A stretch of 59,558 nucleotides of DNA from Flavobacteriaceae bacterium UBA6231 (GTDB taxonomy: Bacteria; Bacteroidota; Bacteroidia; Flavobacteriales; Flavobacteriaceae): the NCBI GenBank assembly GCA_002441545.1, contig DJWL01000199.1, positions 50,527 to 110,084 on the forward strand, given 5' to 3'. The notes under the pieces are model-generated. The model saw only the letters and a list, made by a program, of their open reading frames with translations, searched no databases and was not told where the DNA came from. Below are positions 8,901 to 18,097 of this stretch, piece after piece (positions within the stretch are counted from its first letter, which is position 1; each line of letters opens with the position of its first letter). The position numbers were made by a program, and so were the translations under genes.

Positions 8901-10145
8901 TTAGTCCTTTTTTGGATTGCAATATTTCATAACAGCAGTAAAAACTTGCTCTCTAACTGGGTTTAAATTATAATAGAATTTGGTATTTAATAATCCCATA
9001 TTTTGCCTGTTTATCAACAAAATAACAGAGATATCATATTTAGGTACAACGGCAATACTGGTACCTGTAAACCCAGTATGTCCAAAACTGCCTTCTGGCG
9101 CATTTTTTATATATGGGCTATTTGCATCCATAACCCAACCCAATCCATTTTTAAAGTCATCTTGAGTTAGAAATAAATTAATGGTGTTTTCAGAAATAAA
9201 TTGAAAATTCTCGGTTTTGCCATGATGCTTTAATACATCAACTACTTTTTGTAAATCAGAAACTGTAGAAAACAATCCTGCATGACCAGAAACGCCATTA
9301 TTGGCGTACCAAGCATTGCCATCATTTGCTTCACCTTTAAGTGTATAGTGTCTCCATCCGTTCCATTTATTTACATTGATGCTATCTATTGTAAATCCAA
9401 GAGTAGAATCGGTTACCATTCTTTTTTCATAAGGGTTTCCGTGCGACGTTGCAGCTATGTTATATTCCAATTTATTTTTAAGTGGATTGTACATGGTGTG
9501 CTTCATCTTTAGAGGAATAAAAATATTTTGCTGCATAAATTCTTCTAAAGAAAGGTTTGATACAGTTTCAATAATTTCTCCTAATAACATAAAGCCTAAA
9601 TCACTATAATGTCTGCCACTTCCAACAGGAAACTTTAAAGGAAGCTCTTCAATAAGTTTATAAACTTCTTGTTTGTTTTTGCATAAATAAAACATTGGAT
9701 ACCATTCGTAAAGTCCAGAAGTGTGGGTTAACAAATGCCTAATGGTAATTTTGTTTTTTTCGGCAGTATCAAAAGCTTTAATGTATTTTGAAACAGGGTC
9801 GTCTATTTTAATAAGTTCTTTATCAACCAACAACATTATTGAAGTTGTAGTGCCAATTACTTTTGTAAGCGATGCAATATCATAAAGATGATTTATGGTT
9901 GTTTTTTCAGGATTTGTAACAATTTGTTCGTTGTAGTCTTTTAAATAGGCATACCCAAAAGCATGTTTATAAATTTCTTCGTCACCTTGTTTTATTAATA
10001 TAACGGCACCAGGAATTTTATTTTGATCTACTTGACTTTGTAAAATGGTATTAATTTCAGTAATTAATTTTTCTCTGTTTTGTGCAATAGAAATTTGATG
10101 AATAATAAAAAGAGAAAAAAAGAGCGTAATGGTTTTTTTAAACAT
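8901..10145 (-). CDS. serine hydrolase of the beta-lactamase / penicillin-binding class C family
   Basis: 414 aa with a signal peptide (MFKKTITLFFSLFIIHQISIAQ), so exported. It has the SxxK motif (IASLTKVIGTT, near residue 92), the YxN-like motif as YSD (HYSDLGFMLLGE) and a C-terminal HTG motif (GHTGFTGTSIAVVP), all in family order. Typical substrates are D-Ala peptides or esters; the true substrate is unknown, and antibiotic hydrolysis should not be assumed. It stands alone on the minus strand. Confidence 0.88.
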   Translation of the reverse strand: MFKKTITLFFSLFIIHQISIAQNREKLITEINTILQSQVDQNKIPGAVILIKQGDEEIYKHAFGYAYLKDYNEQIVTNPEKTTINHLYDIASLTKVIGTTTSIMLLVDKELIKIDDPVSKYIKAFDTAEKNKITIRHLLTHTSGLYEWYPMFYLCKNKQEVYKLIEELPLKFPVGSGRHYSDLGFMLLGEIIETVSNLSLEEFMQQNIFIPLKMKHTMYNPLKNKLEYNIAATSHGNPYEKRMVTDSTLGFTIDSINVNKWNGWRHYTLKGEANDGNAWYANNGVSGHAGLFSTVSDLQKVVDVLKHHGKTENFQFISENTINLFLTQDDFKNGLGWVMDANSPYIKNAPEGSFGHTGFTGTSIAVVPKYDISVILLINRQNMGLLNTKFYYNLNPVREQVFTAVMKYCNPKKD

Positions 10146-10386
10146 GAAGTAGATTTTTAAATAGTAAACTAAGTTATAATTTTTTTCTTAGTCAACACTT
10201 TCTAAATTAAATCTACAGAAAAAAATGATTTCATAATATTAGGGATACATTAATAATACATTATCATAATTTTTAATAGTTTAAAAACCATTTATTTAAC
10301 TAATTCTTAATTATTAAAATAAGTAAGCTTTAAATGCTTAGACTATTTTTAAATACCAAATGTACATGTAATTTTTAGTTGCTACT

Positions 10387-11256
10387 ATGAGTAAAAACAG
10401 TTCGAAAAAACGAAAAATAGACCTTGTTGTTATTTCAGATATTCACTTAGGGACTTATGGATGTCACGCCACAGAACTTTTAAATTATTTGCGTAGTATC
10501 AAGCCAAAAAGGGTGATACTTAATGGTGATATTATTGATATATGGCAGTTTAAAAAAAGCTATTGGCCTAAAGAACATATGCAGGTTATTAAACATATTA
10601 TTAAATGGATAACCGATGGAGTAGAGGTGTATTACATTACAGGAAATCATGATGAAATGCTGCGCAGGTTTGTGAATTTTAAAATAAACTCGTTTAGTAT
10701 TGTGAATAAACTAGTTTTAAAATTAGATAATAAAACAGCTTGGTTTTTTCATGGTGATGTGTTTGATGTGACCATGCAACACTCAAAATGGTTAGCTAAA
10801 TTAGGCTCTAACGGGTATGACTTACTTATTTTAATTAATAGTTTGGTGAATAAAATAAGCAATTTTTTTGGCAAAGGAAAAATATCATTATCTAAAAAAA
10901 TAAAAAATAGCGTAAAAAGTGCTGTTAAGCATATCAATAATTTTGAAAAAACTGCAATTGATATTGCTGAAGAAAACAATTTTGATTATGTGGTTTGTGG
11001 ACATATTCATCATCCTAAAATGGAAACCTTTCAATCATTAAATAAAGAAGTTACTTATTTAAATTCTGGTGATTGGGTTGAGAATTTAACAGCTCTTGAA
11101 TATCATAAATCTAAATGGACCATTTTTAAATATGATGAAGACTCTTTTAAGTCATTATACAAAGAGAATGACGACAATGAAGGTATTCTTGAAAAATCTA
11201 ATAAAGAAATTTTCAACGAATTGTTAATGGATTTTAATTTAATAAAACCATTATGA
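10387..11256 (+). CDS. LpxH-like metallophosphoesterase (UDP-2,3-diacylglucosamine diphosphatase family)
   Basis: 289 aa. All metallophosphoesterase motifs are present in order: DIHLG (near residue 17), GDIID, GNHDE, then GHIHHPK. The family cleaves UDP-2,3-diacylglucosamine in lipid A synthesis at the inner membrane, but Bacteroidota have several paralogues, so the assignment is to family only. The stop overlaps the start of the next gene by 4 bp (ATGA), implying translational coupling with a glycosyltransferase and a cell-envelope role. Confidence 0.82.
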   Translation: MSKNSSKKRKIDLVVISDIHLGTYGCHATELLNYLRSIKPKRVILNGDIIDIWQFKKSYWPKEHMQVIKHIIKWITDGVEVYYITGNHDEMLRRFVNFKINSFSIVNKLVLKLDNKTAWFFHGDVFDVTMQHSKWLAKLGSNGYDLLILINSLVNKISNFFGKGKISLSKKIKNSVKSAVKHINNFEKTAIDIAEENNFDYVVCGHIHHPKMETFQSLNKEVTYLNSGDWVENLTALEYHKSKWTIFKYDEDSFKSLYKENDDNEGILEKSNKEIFNELLMDFNLIKPL

Positions 11257-12281
11257 AGATTTTATACGCAGTTCAAGGCACAGGAAATGGTCATTTAAGC
11301 AGAGCCAAAGAAATATATTCGGTTTTAAACAATCGTGTTGAGGTTGATGTGCTTGTAAGTGGAAGCCAGTTTGAAATTGATTGTCCGTTTCCAGTAAAAT
11401 ATCAACTAAAAGGAATTGTTTTTGTTTTTGGTAAAAATGGCGGTATAGATTATTTGAAAACTTTAAAATCAAATAATCCGTTTAAAATTTTTAAAGAGAT
11501 AAGAAATTGTGATTTGAGCGATTATGATTTAATTATTAATGATTTTGAGCCCATTACCGCTTGGACAAGTTATTTTAGAGGAAATTTAAACTGTATTTCA
11601 TTAAGTCATCAAGGGGCATTTTTATCAAATAGAGTTCCTAAACCTAAAAGGAGGAGTTTTATTGGTAGATTAGTTTTAAAATATTTTGCACCATCAGCAA
11701 CAAATTATAGCTTTCATTTTAAAAGTTATGATAATAATATGTTCACTCCAATTATTAGGAATGATATAAGACGTCAAAGCATCAAAGAGAAAAACTACTA
11801 TGTGGTGTATTTGCCTTTTTATAGTGATGAGAAGATTATAAAAGTTCTGTCAAAAATTAAAGGCGTAAAGTGGAAAGTATTTTCAAAACATTCCAAAGAG
11901 CCATATAGTTTTAAAAATGTAAAGGTGAAGCCTATATCTAATAGTAATTTTGAACGGAGTATGGCATGGAGTAGCGGCGTTATTTGTGGAGCAGGTTTTG
12001 AAACGCCAGCAGAGGCTATGTATTTAAAAAAGAAATTATTAGTTGTGCCTATGAAAGGACAGTATGAACAAGCTTGTAATGCAGAAAGTTTAAAAGAATT
12101 AGGTGTATTGGTGTTGCCAGCTTTTAACAAAAAAAAGGTTTCAACTCTTTTAGAATGGATTGAAAGCAAAACAATTGTTGATATTGATTTTCCAGACAGA
12201 ACACAATTTATTATTGATGAGATTATTACCAATCACATAGTGGCTACAGAACTGTCTGAACGGTTATTACAGAATATTTAA
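11253..12281 (+). CDS. glycosyltransferase-like protein (MurG/MGDG-synthase fold)
   Basis: 342 aa. It opens with the GT-B type loop QGTGNGHLSRAKEIY (residues 8-22) and has the donor-site motif CGAGFETPAEAMYLKKKLL in the C-terminal half, as in MJ1255-like nucleotide-sugar transferases. Sugar and acceptor are unknown. It is coupled to the LpxH-like gene by a 4-bp overlap and its stop codon directly abuts that of metK on the other strand with no spacer. Confidence 0.78.
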   Translation: MKILYAVQGTGNGHLSRAKEIYSVLNNRVEVDVLVSGSQFEIDCPFPVKYQLKGIVFVFGKNGGIDYLKTLKSNNPFKIFKEIRNCDLSDYDLIINDFEPITAWTSYFRGNLNCISLSHQGAFLSNRVPKPKRRSFIGRLVLKYFAPSATNYSFHFKSYDNNMFTPIIRNDIRRQSIKEKNYYVVYLPFYSDEKIIKVLSKIKGVKWKVFSKHSKEPYSFKNVKVKPISNSNFERSMAWSSGVICGAGFETPAEAMYLKKKLLVVPMKGQYEQACNAESLKELGVLVLPAFNKKKVSTLLEWIESKTIVDIDFPDRTQFIIDEIITNHIVATELSERLLQNI

Positions 12282-13535
12282 TTATAGTCCAAAAACTTCT
12301 TTTACCTTATCAACATAATCTAATTTTTCCCAAGTAAATAATTCTACTTCAAGATTAATTGTTTCACCATTAGGTTGTGAAAATGTTTTAGAAACAATCT
12401 CGTTTTTTCTTCCCATATGTCCATATGCAGCAGTTTCACTATATATTGGAGCTCGTAATTTTAAACGTTCTTCAATTGCAGCTGGGCGCATATCAAACAA
12501 TTTAGCAACTTCTTGGGCAATTTCACCATCGGTCATATTAAAAGGGCATGTGCCGTAAGTATCCACAAAAATAGATGTTGGTTTAACCACACCAATGGCA
12601 TAGGAAATTTGTACTAAGATTTCATCTGCAACTCCAGCTGCTACTAAATTTTTAGCAATATGTCTTGCTGCATAGGCAGCACTTCTGTCAACTTTGCTTG
12701 GGTCTTTTCCTGAAAAAGCTCCACCACCATGCGCTCCTTTTCCTCCATAGGTATCTACAATAATTTTACGTCCTGTTAAACCAGTATCACCATGTGGTCC
12801 ACCAATAACAAATTTTCCTGTTGGATTAATGTGATAGGTAATTTCATCATTAAACAACGCTTGAATATGTTCTGGCAATTTTGACTTAACTCGTGGGATA
12901 AGAATATTTATAATATCCTTTCTTATTTTGGCTAACATAGCATCGTCTTCATCAAAATCATCATGTTGTGTAGAAACTACAATGGCATCAATTCGCTGTG
13001 GAATGTTATCATCACTATATTCTATAGTGACCTGACTTTTAGAATCTGGTCTTAAATAAGTAATTTCTTTATTCTCTCTTCTTAATTCAGCTAATTCAAT
13101 TAAAATGCGGTGAGATAAATCTAATGCCAAAGGCATAAAGTTTTCTGTTTCATTGGTGGCATAACCAAACATCATACCCTGGTCTCCAGCACCCTGTTCT
13201 TCTTTATTGATTCTATCAACACCACGATTTATATCTTCAGATTGTTCGTGAATCGCTGAAAATATGCCACAAGAATTACCATCAAACATATATTCGCTTT
13301 TTGTATAGCCAATTTTATTAATGGTGTCTCTTGCAATCTTTTGAACATCTAAATAGGTTTTAGATTTAACTTCGCCAGCAAGAACCACTTGACCAGTAGT
13401 TACTAAAGTTTCACAAGCCACTTTTGAATTGACATCAAAGGCTAAAAAATTATCAATTAAAGCATCACTAATTTGATCTGCTACTTTATCAGGATGTCCT
13501 TCAGATACACTCTCTGAAGTAAATAAATATGCCAT
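12282..13535 (-). CDS. metK: S-adenosylmethionine synthetase
   Basis: 417 aa. The protein makes SAM from methionine and ATP. Hallmarks are FTSESVSEGHPDKVADQISD at the N-terminus, GAGDQGMMFGYA near residue 115 and the glycine-rich GGKGAHGGGAFSGKD near residue 270. ATG at 13535 gives the canonical N-terminus. It is expressed from a leader of about 130 nt that contains a strong structured RNA candidate, fitting feedback by SAM. Convergent with the glycosyltransferase gene. Confidence 0.98.
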   Translation of the reverse strand: MAYLFTSESVSEGHPDKVADQISDALIDNFLAFDVNSKVACETLVTTGQVVLAGEVKSKTYLDVQKIARDTINKIGYTKSEYMFDGNSCGIFSAIHEQSEDINRGVDRINKEEQGAGDQGMMFGYATNETENFMPLALDLSHRILIELAELRRENKEITYLRPDSKSQVTIEYSDDNIPQRIDAIVVSTQHDDFDEDDAMLAKIRKDIINILIPRVKSKLPEHIQALFNDEITYHINPTGKFVIGGPHGDTGLTGRKIIVDTYGGKGAHGGGAFSGKDPSKVDRSAAYAARHIAKNLVAAGVADEILVQISYAIGVVKPTSIFVDTYGTCPFNMTDGEIAQEVAKLFDMRPAAIEERLKLRAPIYSETAAYGHMGRKNEIVSKTFSQPNGETINLEVELFTWEKLDYVDKVKEVFGL

Positions 13536-13553
13536 TTTTTTTAATTTGAACAG

Positions 13554-13650
13554 AAGATTTGACGATAACGTCGAAGGAAGTTTACACTGCCTTTAGCATT
13601 TTTATTTATACTATTTTTTTAGTATAAGAGGTTGCAATCAGTCAAATCTT
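13554..13650 (-). ncRNA. candidate SAM-responsive leader RNA of metK
   Basis: Read on the minus strand, a perfect 10-bp closing helix is formed by AAGATTTGAC (13650-13641) and GTCAAATCTT (13563-13554). Inside it come TGATTGCAACC (13640-13630), a perfect 8-bp hairpin TTATACTA/TAGTATAA with a 6-nt loop (13627-13606), then AAAAATGCTAAAGG. GCAACC before a hairpin and TGCTAA after it match core words of SAM-I riboswitches, and TGATT..AACC with GCTAAA resembles SAM-II, but the layout fits neither canonical form. A small GACG-TTAT-CGTC hairpin (13572-13561) uses part of the closing helix and could be the alternative state. The helix ends 18 nt before the metK ATG. Confidence 0.6.
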
Positions 13651-13670
13651 TCCTCTATTATTTATAGATG

Positions 13671-13678
13671 CAAAATTA
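13671..13678 (-). promoter_or_regulatory. metK promoter, -7 box TAATTTTG
   Basis: Minus-strand TAATTTTG matches TAnnTTTG exactly. A weak TTCG -33 element lies about 20 nt upstream. Transcription would begin around 13665, placing the structured leader just after the start of the RNA. Confidence 0.55.
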
Positions 13679-13726
13679 ACAAAATAAAAAGAATGACGAA
13701 TTTTTTTAACTTTTTTTCAATACTAA

Positions 13727-13758
13727 TTTGGTTAATATTTTTTTATTTTAAATATTTG
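13727..13758 (+). promoter_or_regulatory. promoter of the ilv leader and operon
   Basis: TTTG at 13727-13730 and AATATTTG at 13751-13758 (one mismatch to TAnnTTTG) are 20 nt apart. The same AATATTTGC box is found before metY. The leader-peptide ATG begins only 10 nt after the box. Confidence 0.5.
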
Positions 13759-13768
13759 CTCCATCAAA

Positions 13769-13831
13769 ATGAAAAGACAAGTTTTAAATATCATTTCTAT
13801 TAGTGTCATTGTGATTATTTCACAGGGATAG
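13769..13831 (+). CDS. ilv operon leader peptide (attenuator)
   Basis: This 20-residue ORF reads MKRQVLNIISISVIVIISQG. Ten of its residues are Ile, Val or Leu, and residues 8-17 are I-I-S-I-S-V-I-V-I-I. It lies between a promoter and an intrinsic terminator directly before the isoleucine/valine operon, as expected of a ribosome-mediated attenuator. The stop codon TAG is the first part of the anti-terminator strand TAGGGAA (13829-13835). Confidence 0.82.
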   Translation: MKRQVLNIISISVIVIISQG

Positions 13832-13895
13832 GGAATGGTATATTATAGTTTTAATAAAAATTTAAAAGCCTTCCCTAATTCGGAAGGTTTTTTTT
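13829..13895 (+). terminator. ilv attenuator: anti-terminator strand and terminator hairpin
   Basis: The terminator stem is CCTTCC (13869-13874) with GGAAGG (13882-13887), followed by at least eight T. The competing helix pairs TAGGGAA (13829-13835, over the leader stop) with TTCCCTA (13871-13877), a perfect 7 bp that consumes the terminator's 5' arm. A ribosome stalled at the Ile/Val codons leaves TAGGGAA free, so transcription continues; a ribosome that reaches the stop covers it, so transcription ends. About 210 nt without a further clear feature follow before ilvD. Confidence 0.8.
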
Positions 13896-14106
13896 ATTCA
13901 TTTTTTAAACATTGAACATCATAAAAAACATAAATTAAATACATGAAAATCAATAAAATAAGTCAATTTAAAGTTTGCTGAATTTAAACTTAAAATGTAA
14001 AGGATTGATTTATTAAAAGTGTAAAGATTTAATTTCGATAATTATTTTAAAAACGCATTGGTTTTTAAAGTATAGAATAAACTAAACATAGGAGTAAAAC
14101 TTATAA

Positions 14107-15792
14107 ATGAAAGAACTTAATAAACACAGTAGAAGGTTAACACAAGATGAATCTCAGCCAGCTTCTCAAGCCATGTTATATGCCGTAGGTTTGACCGATG
14201 AGGATATGAAAAAAGCGCAAGTGGGAATAGTCAGTACAGGATATGATGGAAATCCTTGTAATATGCATTTAAATGGATTGAAAGATCAAGTAAAAATTGA
14301 ATGTAATATTGCTGGTTTAGTTGGTTTAGGATTTAATACTATTGGTGTAAGTGATGGTATTTCCATGGGAACTTCTGGCATGAACTACTCATTAGTTTCT
14401 AGAGATATTATTGCGGATTCTATTGAAACGGTTGTGAATGCTCAAAGTTATGATGCACTAATTTCTGTTGTTGGCTGTGATAAAAATATGCCAGGAGCCG
14501 TTATGGCTATGTTGCGTTTAAATCGTCCGTCTATAATGATGTACGGTGGAACCATCGCTTCAGGAAAATACAAAGGAAGAAAATTAAATATTGTGTCGGC
14601 TTTTGAGGCTTTAGGGCAAAAAGTTGCAGGAGAGATAGATGTAGAAGAATATAAAGAAATTATAAAAAGTGCTATTCCAGGAGCAGGAGCTTGTGGAGGT
14701 ATGTACACTGCCAATACCATGGCCTCAGCTATAGAATGTATGGGTTTTGCGTTGCCTTATAACTCTTCAATTCCTGCAGAAAATCCAAATAAATTATCTG
14801 AAAGTGAAAGGACTGCGATTGCAATTAAAAATCTTTTAGAATTAGATTTAAAACCTTTAGATATCATTTCTAAAAAATCAATAGAAAATGCGATTGCGCT
14901 TGTAAATGCCTTAGGTGGTTCTACAAATGCCGTGTTGCATTTCTTAGCCATTGCACATGCAGCTGATATAGATTTTACATTAGAAGATTTTCAACGTGTT
15001 AGTGATAGAACACCTTTAATAGCCGATTTAAAACCTAGCGGAAAATACTTAATGGAAGATGTTCACGGTATTGGTGGAACGCCTGCCGTGATGAAATATT
15101 TATTAGATAATGGTTATTTGCATGGCGATTGTATGACCGTTACAGGGAAAACCTTAGCTGAAAATTTAGCTGATGTTGAACCACTAACTTTTGAAAATGA
15201 TCAAGATGTTATTTATCCAAAAGATAAAGCTTTAAAATCTTCAGGAAATCTTCAAATTCTTTATGGTAACCTTGCTGAAGAGGGAGCTGTAGCTAAAATT
15301 TCAGGAAATGAAGGTCTTTTGTTTGAAGGAAAAGCGGTAGTTTATGATGGCGAGCAAGCTGCAAATACAGGTATTTCAAATGGCGAAGTAGCAAAAGGCG
15401 ATGTCGTCGTCATTCGTTATGTGGGTCCAAAAGGTGGTCCGGGAATGCCAGAAATGCTAAAGCCAACGTCTCTAATTATGGGAGCAGGTTTAGGAAAATC
15501 TGTAGCTTTAATAACCGATGGTCGTTTTTCAGGTGGAACACATGGTTTTGTGGTTGGGCATATTACCCCAGAAGCACAATCGGGTGGAACTATTGGATTG
15601 TTAAAAACAGGTGATAAAATTAAAATTAGTGCCGAAGATAATACCATTAACGTATTACTTTCCGATGAAGAATTATCTAAAAGAAAAGCACAGTGGGTTG
15701 CCCCAGACTTAAAACATAATAAAGGAATATTATTTAAATATGCAAGAACCGTTTCGTCAGCATCAAAAGGATGCGTTACAGATGGAAATTAA
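14107..15792 (+). CDS. ilvD: dihydroxy-acid dehydratase
   Basis: 561 aa, full length for the Fe-S enzyme that dehydrates dihydroxy acids in valine and isoleucine synthesis. Cys ligands are visible in GYDGNPCNMHL, VVGCDKNMPG and GAGACGGMYTANTM (residues ~45, ~122, ~195). An AGGAG sequence lies 11 nt before the ATG, a rare Shine-Dalgarno-like site here. It is the first gene of ilvDBNCA and lies downstream of the attenuator. Its TAA is followed directly by the ilvB start region. Confidence 0.98.
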   Translation: MKELNKHSRRLTQDESQPASQAMLYAVGLTDEDMKKAQVGIVSTGYDGNPCNMHLNGLKDQVKIECNIAGLVGLGFNTIGVSDGISMGTSGMNYSLVSRDIIADSIETVVNAQSYDALISVVGCDKNMPGAVMAMLRLNRPSIMMYGGTIASGKYKGRKLNIVSAFEALGQKVAGEIDVEEYKEIIKSAIPGAGACGGMYTANTMASAIECMGFALPYNSSIPAENPNKLSESERTAIAIKNLLELDLKPLDIISKKSIENAIALVNALGGSTNAVLHFLAIAHAADIDFTLEDFQRVSDRTPLIADLKPSGKYLMEDVHGIGGTPAVMKYLLDNGYLHGDCMTVTGKTLAENLADVEPLTFENDQDVIYPKDKALKSSGNLQILYGNLAEEGAVAKISGNEGLLFEGKAVVYDGEQAANTGISNGEVAKGDVVVIRYVGPKGGPGMPEMLKPTSLIMGAGLGKSVALITDGRFSGGTHGFVVGHITPEAQSGGTIGLLKTGDKIKISAEDNTINVLLSDEELSKRKAQWVAPDLKHNKGILFKYARTVSSASKGCVTDGN

Positions 15793-15801
15793 GTGAAACG
15801 T

Positions 15802-17535
15802 ATGAATACAGAAACAGAAAAAAAAACAAAGGAAGTGGCTCAAACAACAGAACGTATAACAGGAAGTGAAGCCATTATAAGATGTTTAATAGAAGAAGGT
15901 GTTGATGTTCTTTATGGATATCCAGGAGGTGCTATTATGCCAGTTTATGATGAGCTATTTAAATTTAGAGATAAAATTCATCATGTTTTAACACGTCACG
16001 AGCAAGGTGCAACACACGCTGCACAAGGATATGCTCGTATTTCTGGTAGAGTTGGAGTTGCTATGGCAACATCAGGTCCAGGTGCAACCAATTTAATAAC
16101 AGGTATAGCTGATGCTCAAATAGACTCTACACCTTTGGTTTGTATAACAGGGCAGGTTGCCTCTCATTTATTAGGAAGCGATGCATTTCAAGAAACAGAT
16201 ATTGTTGGTATTTCTACACCAGTAACCAAATGGAACCATCAAGTTACTAAAGCTTCAGAAATTCCTGAAGTTATTGCTAAAGCTTTTTATATTGCAAAAA
16301 GTGGTAGACCAGGACCAGTACTAATTGATATCACAAAGGATGCCCAATTTGAAGAATTTGATTTTTCTTATAAAAAATGTACAGGTATAAGAAGTTATAA
16401 TCCAGTACCAAAAATAAATATAGATGCCATTGAAGCAGCGGCATCATTAATAAATCAGGCTAAAAAACCTATGATTATTTGGGGTCAGGGTATTATATTA
16501 GGTAAAGCAGAAACAGAATTAAAAGCAGTGATTGAAAAAGCGGGTATTCCTGCAGCTTGGACAATTCTTGGGGCTTCTGCCTTGCCAACATCGCATCCAC
16601 TAAACATAGGGATGGTTGGAATGCATGGAAATTATGCTCCAAACAGATTAACTAACGAGTGTGATGTATTGATTGCAATTGGAATGCGTTTTGATGACCG
16701 CGTTACAGGTAATTTAAATACTTACGCAAAACAAGCTAAAATTATTCACTTTGAAATTGATCCTGCTGAGGTTGATAAAAATGTAAAGACTGATATTGCT
16801 GTTTTAGGTGATTCAAAAGAAAGTTTAGCAGCAATTTTACCTCTGTTAAATGAGAATTCTTATCCAGAATGGCTTCAAGAATTTAAAGATCTATATGATA
16901 TTGAATTTGAAAAAGTTATAAAAAATGACTTACATCCTACAAAAGAAGGATTAACCATGGGTGAAGTCTTAAATGAAATTAATATTCAAACCAAAGGTAA
17001 TGCGGCTATTGTTTCAGATGTAGGACAACATCAAATGATTGCTTGTAGATATGCGGATTTTAATAAAACGAAAAGTAATATAACTTCTGGTGGTTTGGGA
17101 ACCATGGGATTTGCGCTTCCAGCTGCAATTGGAGCTAAAATGGCAGCGCCAGAAAGAGAAGTTGTGGCAATAATTGGAGATGGAGGTTTTCAAATGACTA
17201 TTCAGGAGTTGGGAACTGTTTTACAACAAAAACTGGCTTTAAAGATAGTGGTGTTAAACAACGAATTTTTAGGAATGGTGCGTCAATGGCAACAATTGTT
17301 TTTCGATAGGCGTTATGCGTCAACAGAAATGACAAATCCAGATTTTGTAACTATTGCAAAAGGATATTACATTAATTCTAAACGTGTTAAAACCAGAGAA
17401 GAATTGGCTGATGCTGTAAAAGAAATGATTGCCTCCAAAGAAGCCTATTTCTTGGAAGTTTGTGTTGAAAAAGAGGACAATGTCTTTCCAATGATTCCTT
17501 CTGGAGCATCTGTTTCAGATATTAGATTAAGCTAA
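15802..17535 (+). CDS. ilvB: acetolactate synthase, large (catalytic) subunit
   Basis: 577 aa from ATG 15802; a GTG at 15793, immediately after the ilvD stop, is an alternative start. It condenses pyruvate with pyruvate or 2-oxobutyrate using thiamine diphosphate. Motifs seen are YGYPGGAIMPVYDEL, the catalytic Glu region TRHEQGATHAAQGYARISG and the ThDP/Mg site GDGGFQMTIQELGTVLQQ near residue 460. The neighbour ilvN supplies the regulatory subunit. Confidence 0.97.
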   Translation: MNTETEKKTKEVAQTTERITGSEAIIRCLIEEGVDVLYGYPGGAIMPVYDELFKFRDKIHHVLTRHEQGATHAAQGYARISGRVGVAMATSGPGATNLITGIADAQIDSTPLVCITGQVASHLLGSDAFQETDIVGISTPVTKWNHQVTKASEIPEVIAKAFYIAKSGRPGPVLIDITKDAQFEEFDFSYKKCTGIRSYNPVPKINIDAIEAAASLINQAKKPMIIWGQGIILGKAETELKAVIEKAGIPAAWTILGASALPTSHPLNIGMVGMHGNYAPNRLTNECDVLIAIGMRFDDRVTGNLNTYAKQAKIIHFEIDPAEVDKNVKTDIAVLGDSKESLAAILPLLNENSYPEWLQEFKDLYDIEFEKVIKNDLHPTKEGLTMGEVLNEINIQTKGNAAIVSDVGQHQMIACRYADFNKTKSNITSGGLGTMGFALPAAIGAKMAAPEREVVAIIGDGGFQMTIQELGTVLQQKLALKIVVLNNEFLGMVRQWQQLFFDRRYASTEMTNPDFVTIAKGYYINSKRVKTREELADAVKEMIASKEAYFLEVCVEKEDNVFPMIPSGASVSDIRLS

Positions 17536-17548
17536 ATATTTAGAAAGA

Positions 17549-18082
17549 ATGAACGAAGAAATAAAAACATTTACCATATCGATTTATACCGAAAATAATA
17601 TTGGGTTATTAAATCGTATTTCAGCAATTTTTCAACGCCGACATATCAATATTGAAAGTTTAACAACATCTCAATCAGAAATTGAAGGCGTTAACAGATT
17701 TGTTATTGTGGTTAACATTAGTGAAATTCAGGCAAAAAAAGTGGTGAAACAAATTGAAAAGCAGGTAGAAACCATTAAAGCTTACTACCATACAGATGAG
17801 CAAACCATTTTCACAGAGTCTTGTATGTTCAAAATAAAATCGGCTTTACTATTTGAAGAGCCACAAATTCAAAATATAATTAAAGATAGTAATTCACAAA
17901 TTGTGACTGTAAACAAGGAGTTTTTTGTGTTAGAAAAATCTGGAAGACGTCACGAAATAGAATCTCTTCGTAGAGATTTAAATGTATTTGGAATCATGCA
18001 ATTTGTGCGTTCTGGAAGAATAGCAGTTACAAAAAGTGAAATGAAAATAAGTGAAATGTTAGTGGCATTCAATAATCAATAA
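17549..18082 (+). CDS. ilvN: acetolactate synthase, small (regulatory) subunit
   Basis: 177 aa, the usual length. The N-terminal ACT domain is clear (ISIYTENNIGLLNRISAIFQ, then RHINIESLTTSQSE), and the C-terminal dimer domain follows (SGRRHEIESLRRDLNVFGIM). It activates the catalytic subunit and gives feedback inhibition by branched-chain amino acids. It sits 13 bp after ilvB and 15 bp before ilvC. Confidence 0.95.
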   Translation: MNEEIKTFTISIYTENNIGLLNRISAIFQRRHINIESLTTSQSEIEGVNRFVIVVNISEIQAKKVVKQIEKQVETIKAYYHTDEQTIFTESCMFKIKSALLFEEPQIQNIIKDSNSQIVTVNKEFFVLEKSGRRHEIESLRRDLNVFGIMQFVRSGRIAVTKSEMKISEMLVAFNNQ

Positions 18083-18097
18083 TAACTAAAATTAAAA

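Noticed and set aside
10146..10386. Intergenic region between the serine hydrolase and the LpxH-like gene searched for RNA genes or operators.
   Set aside because: It is very AT-rich without convincing hairpins, promoter boxes or small ORFs.
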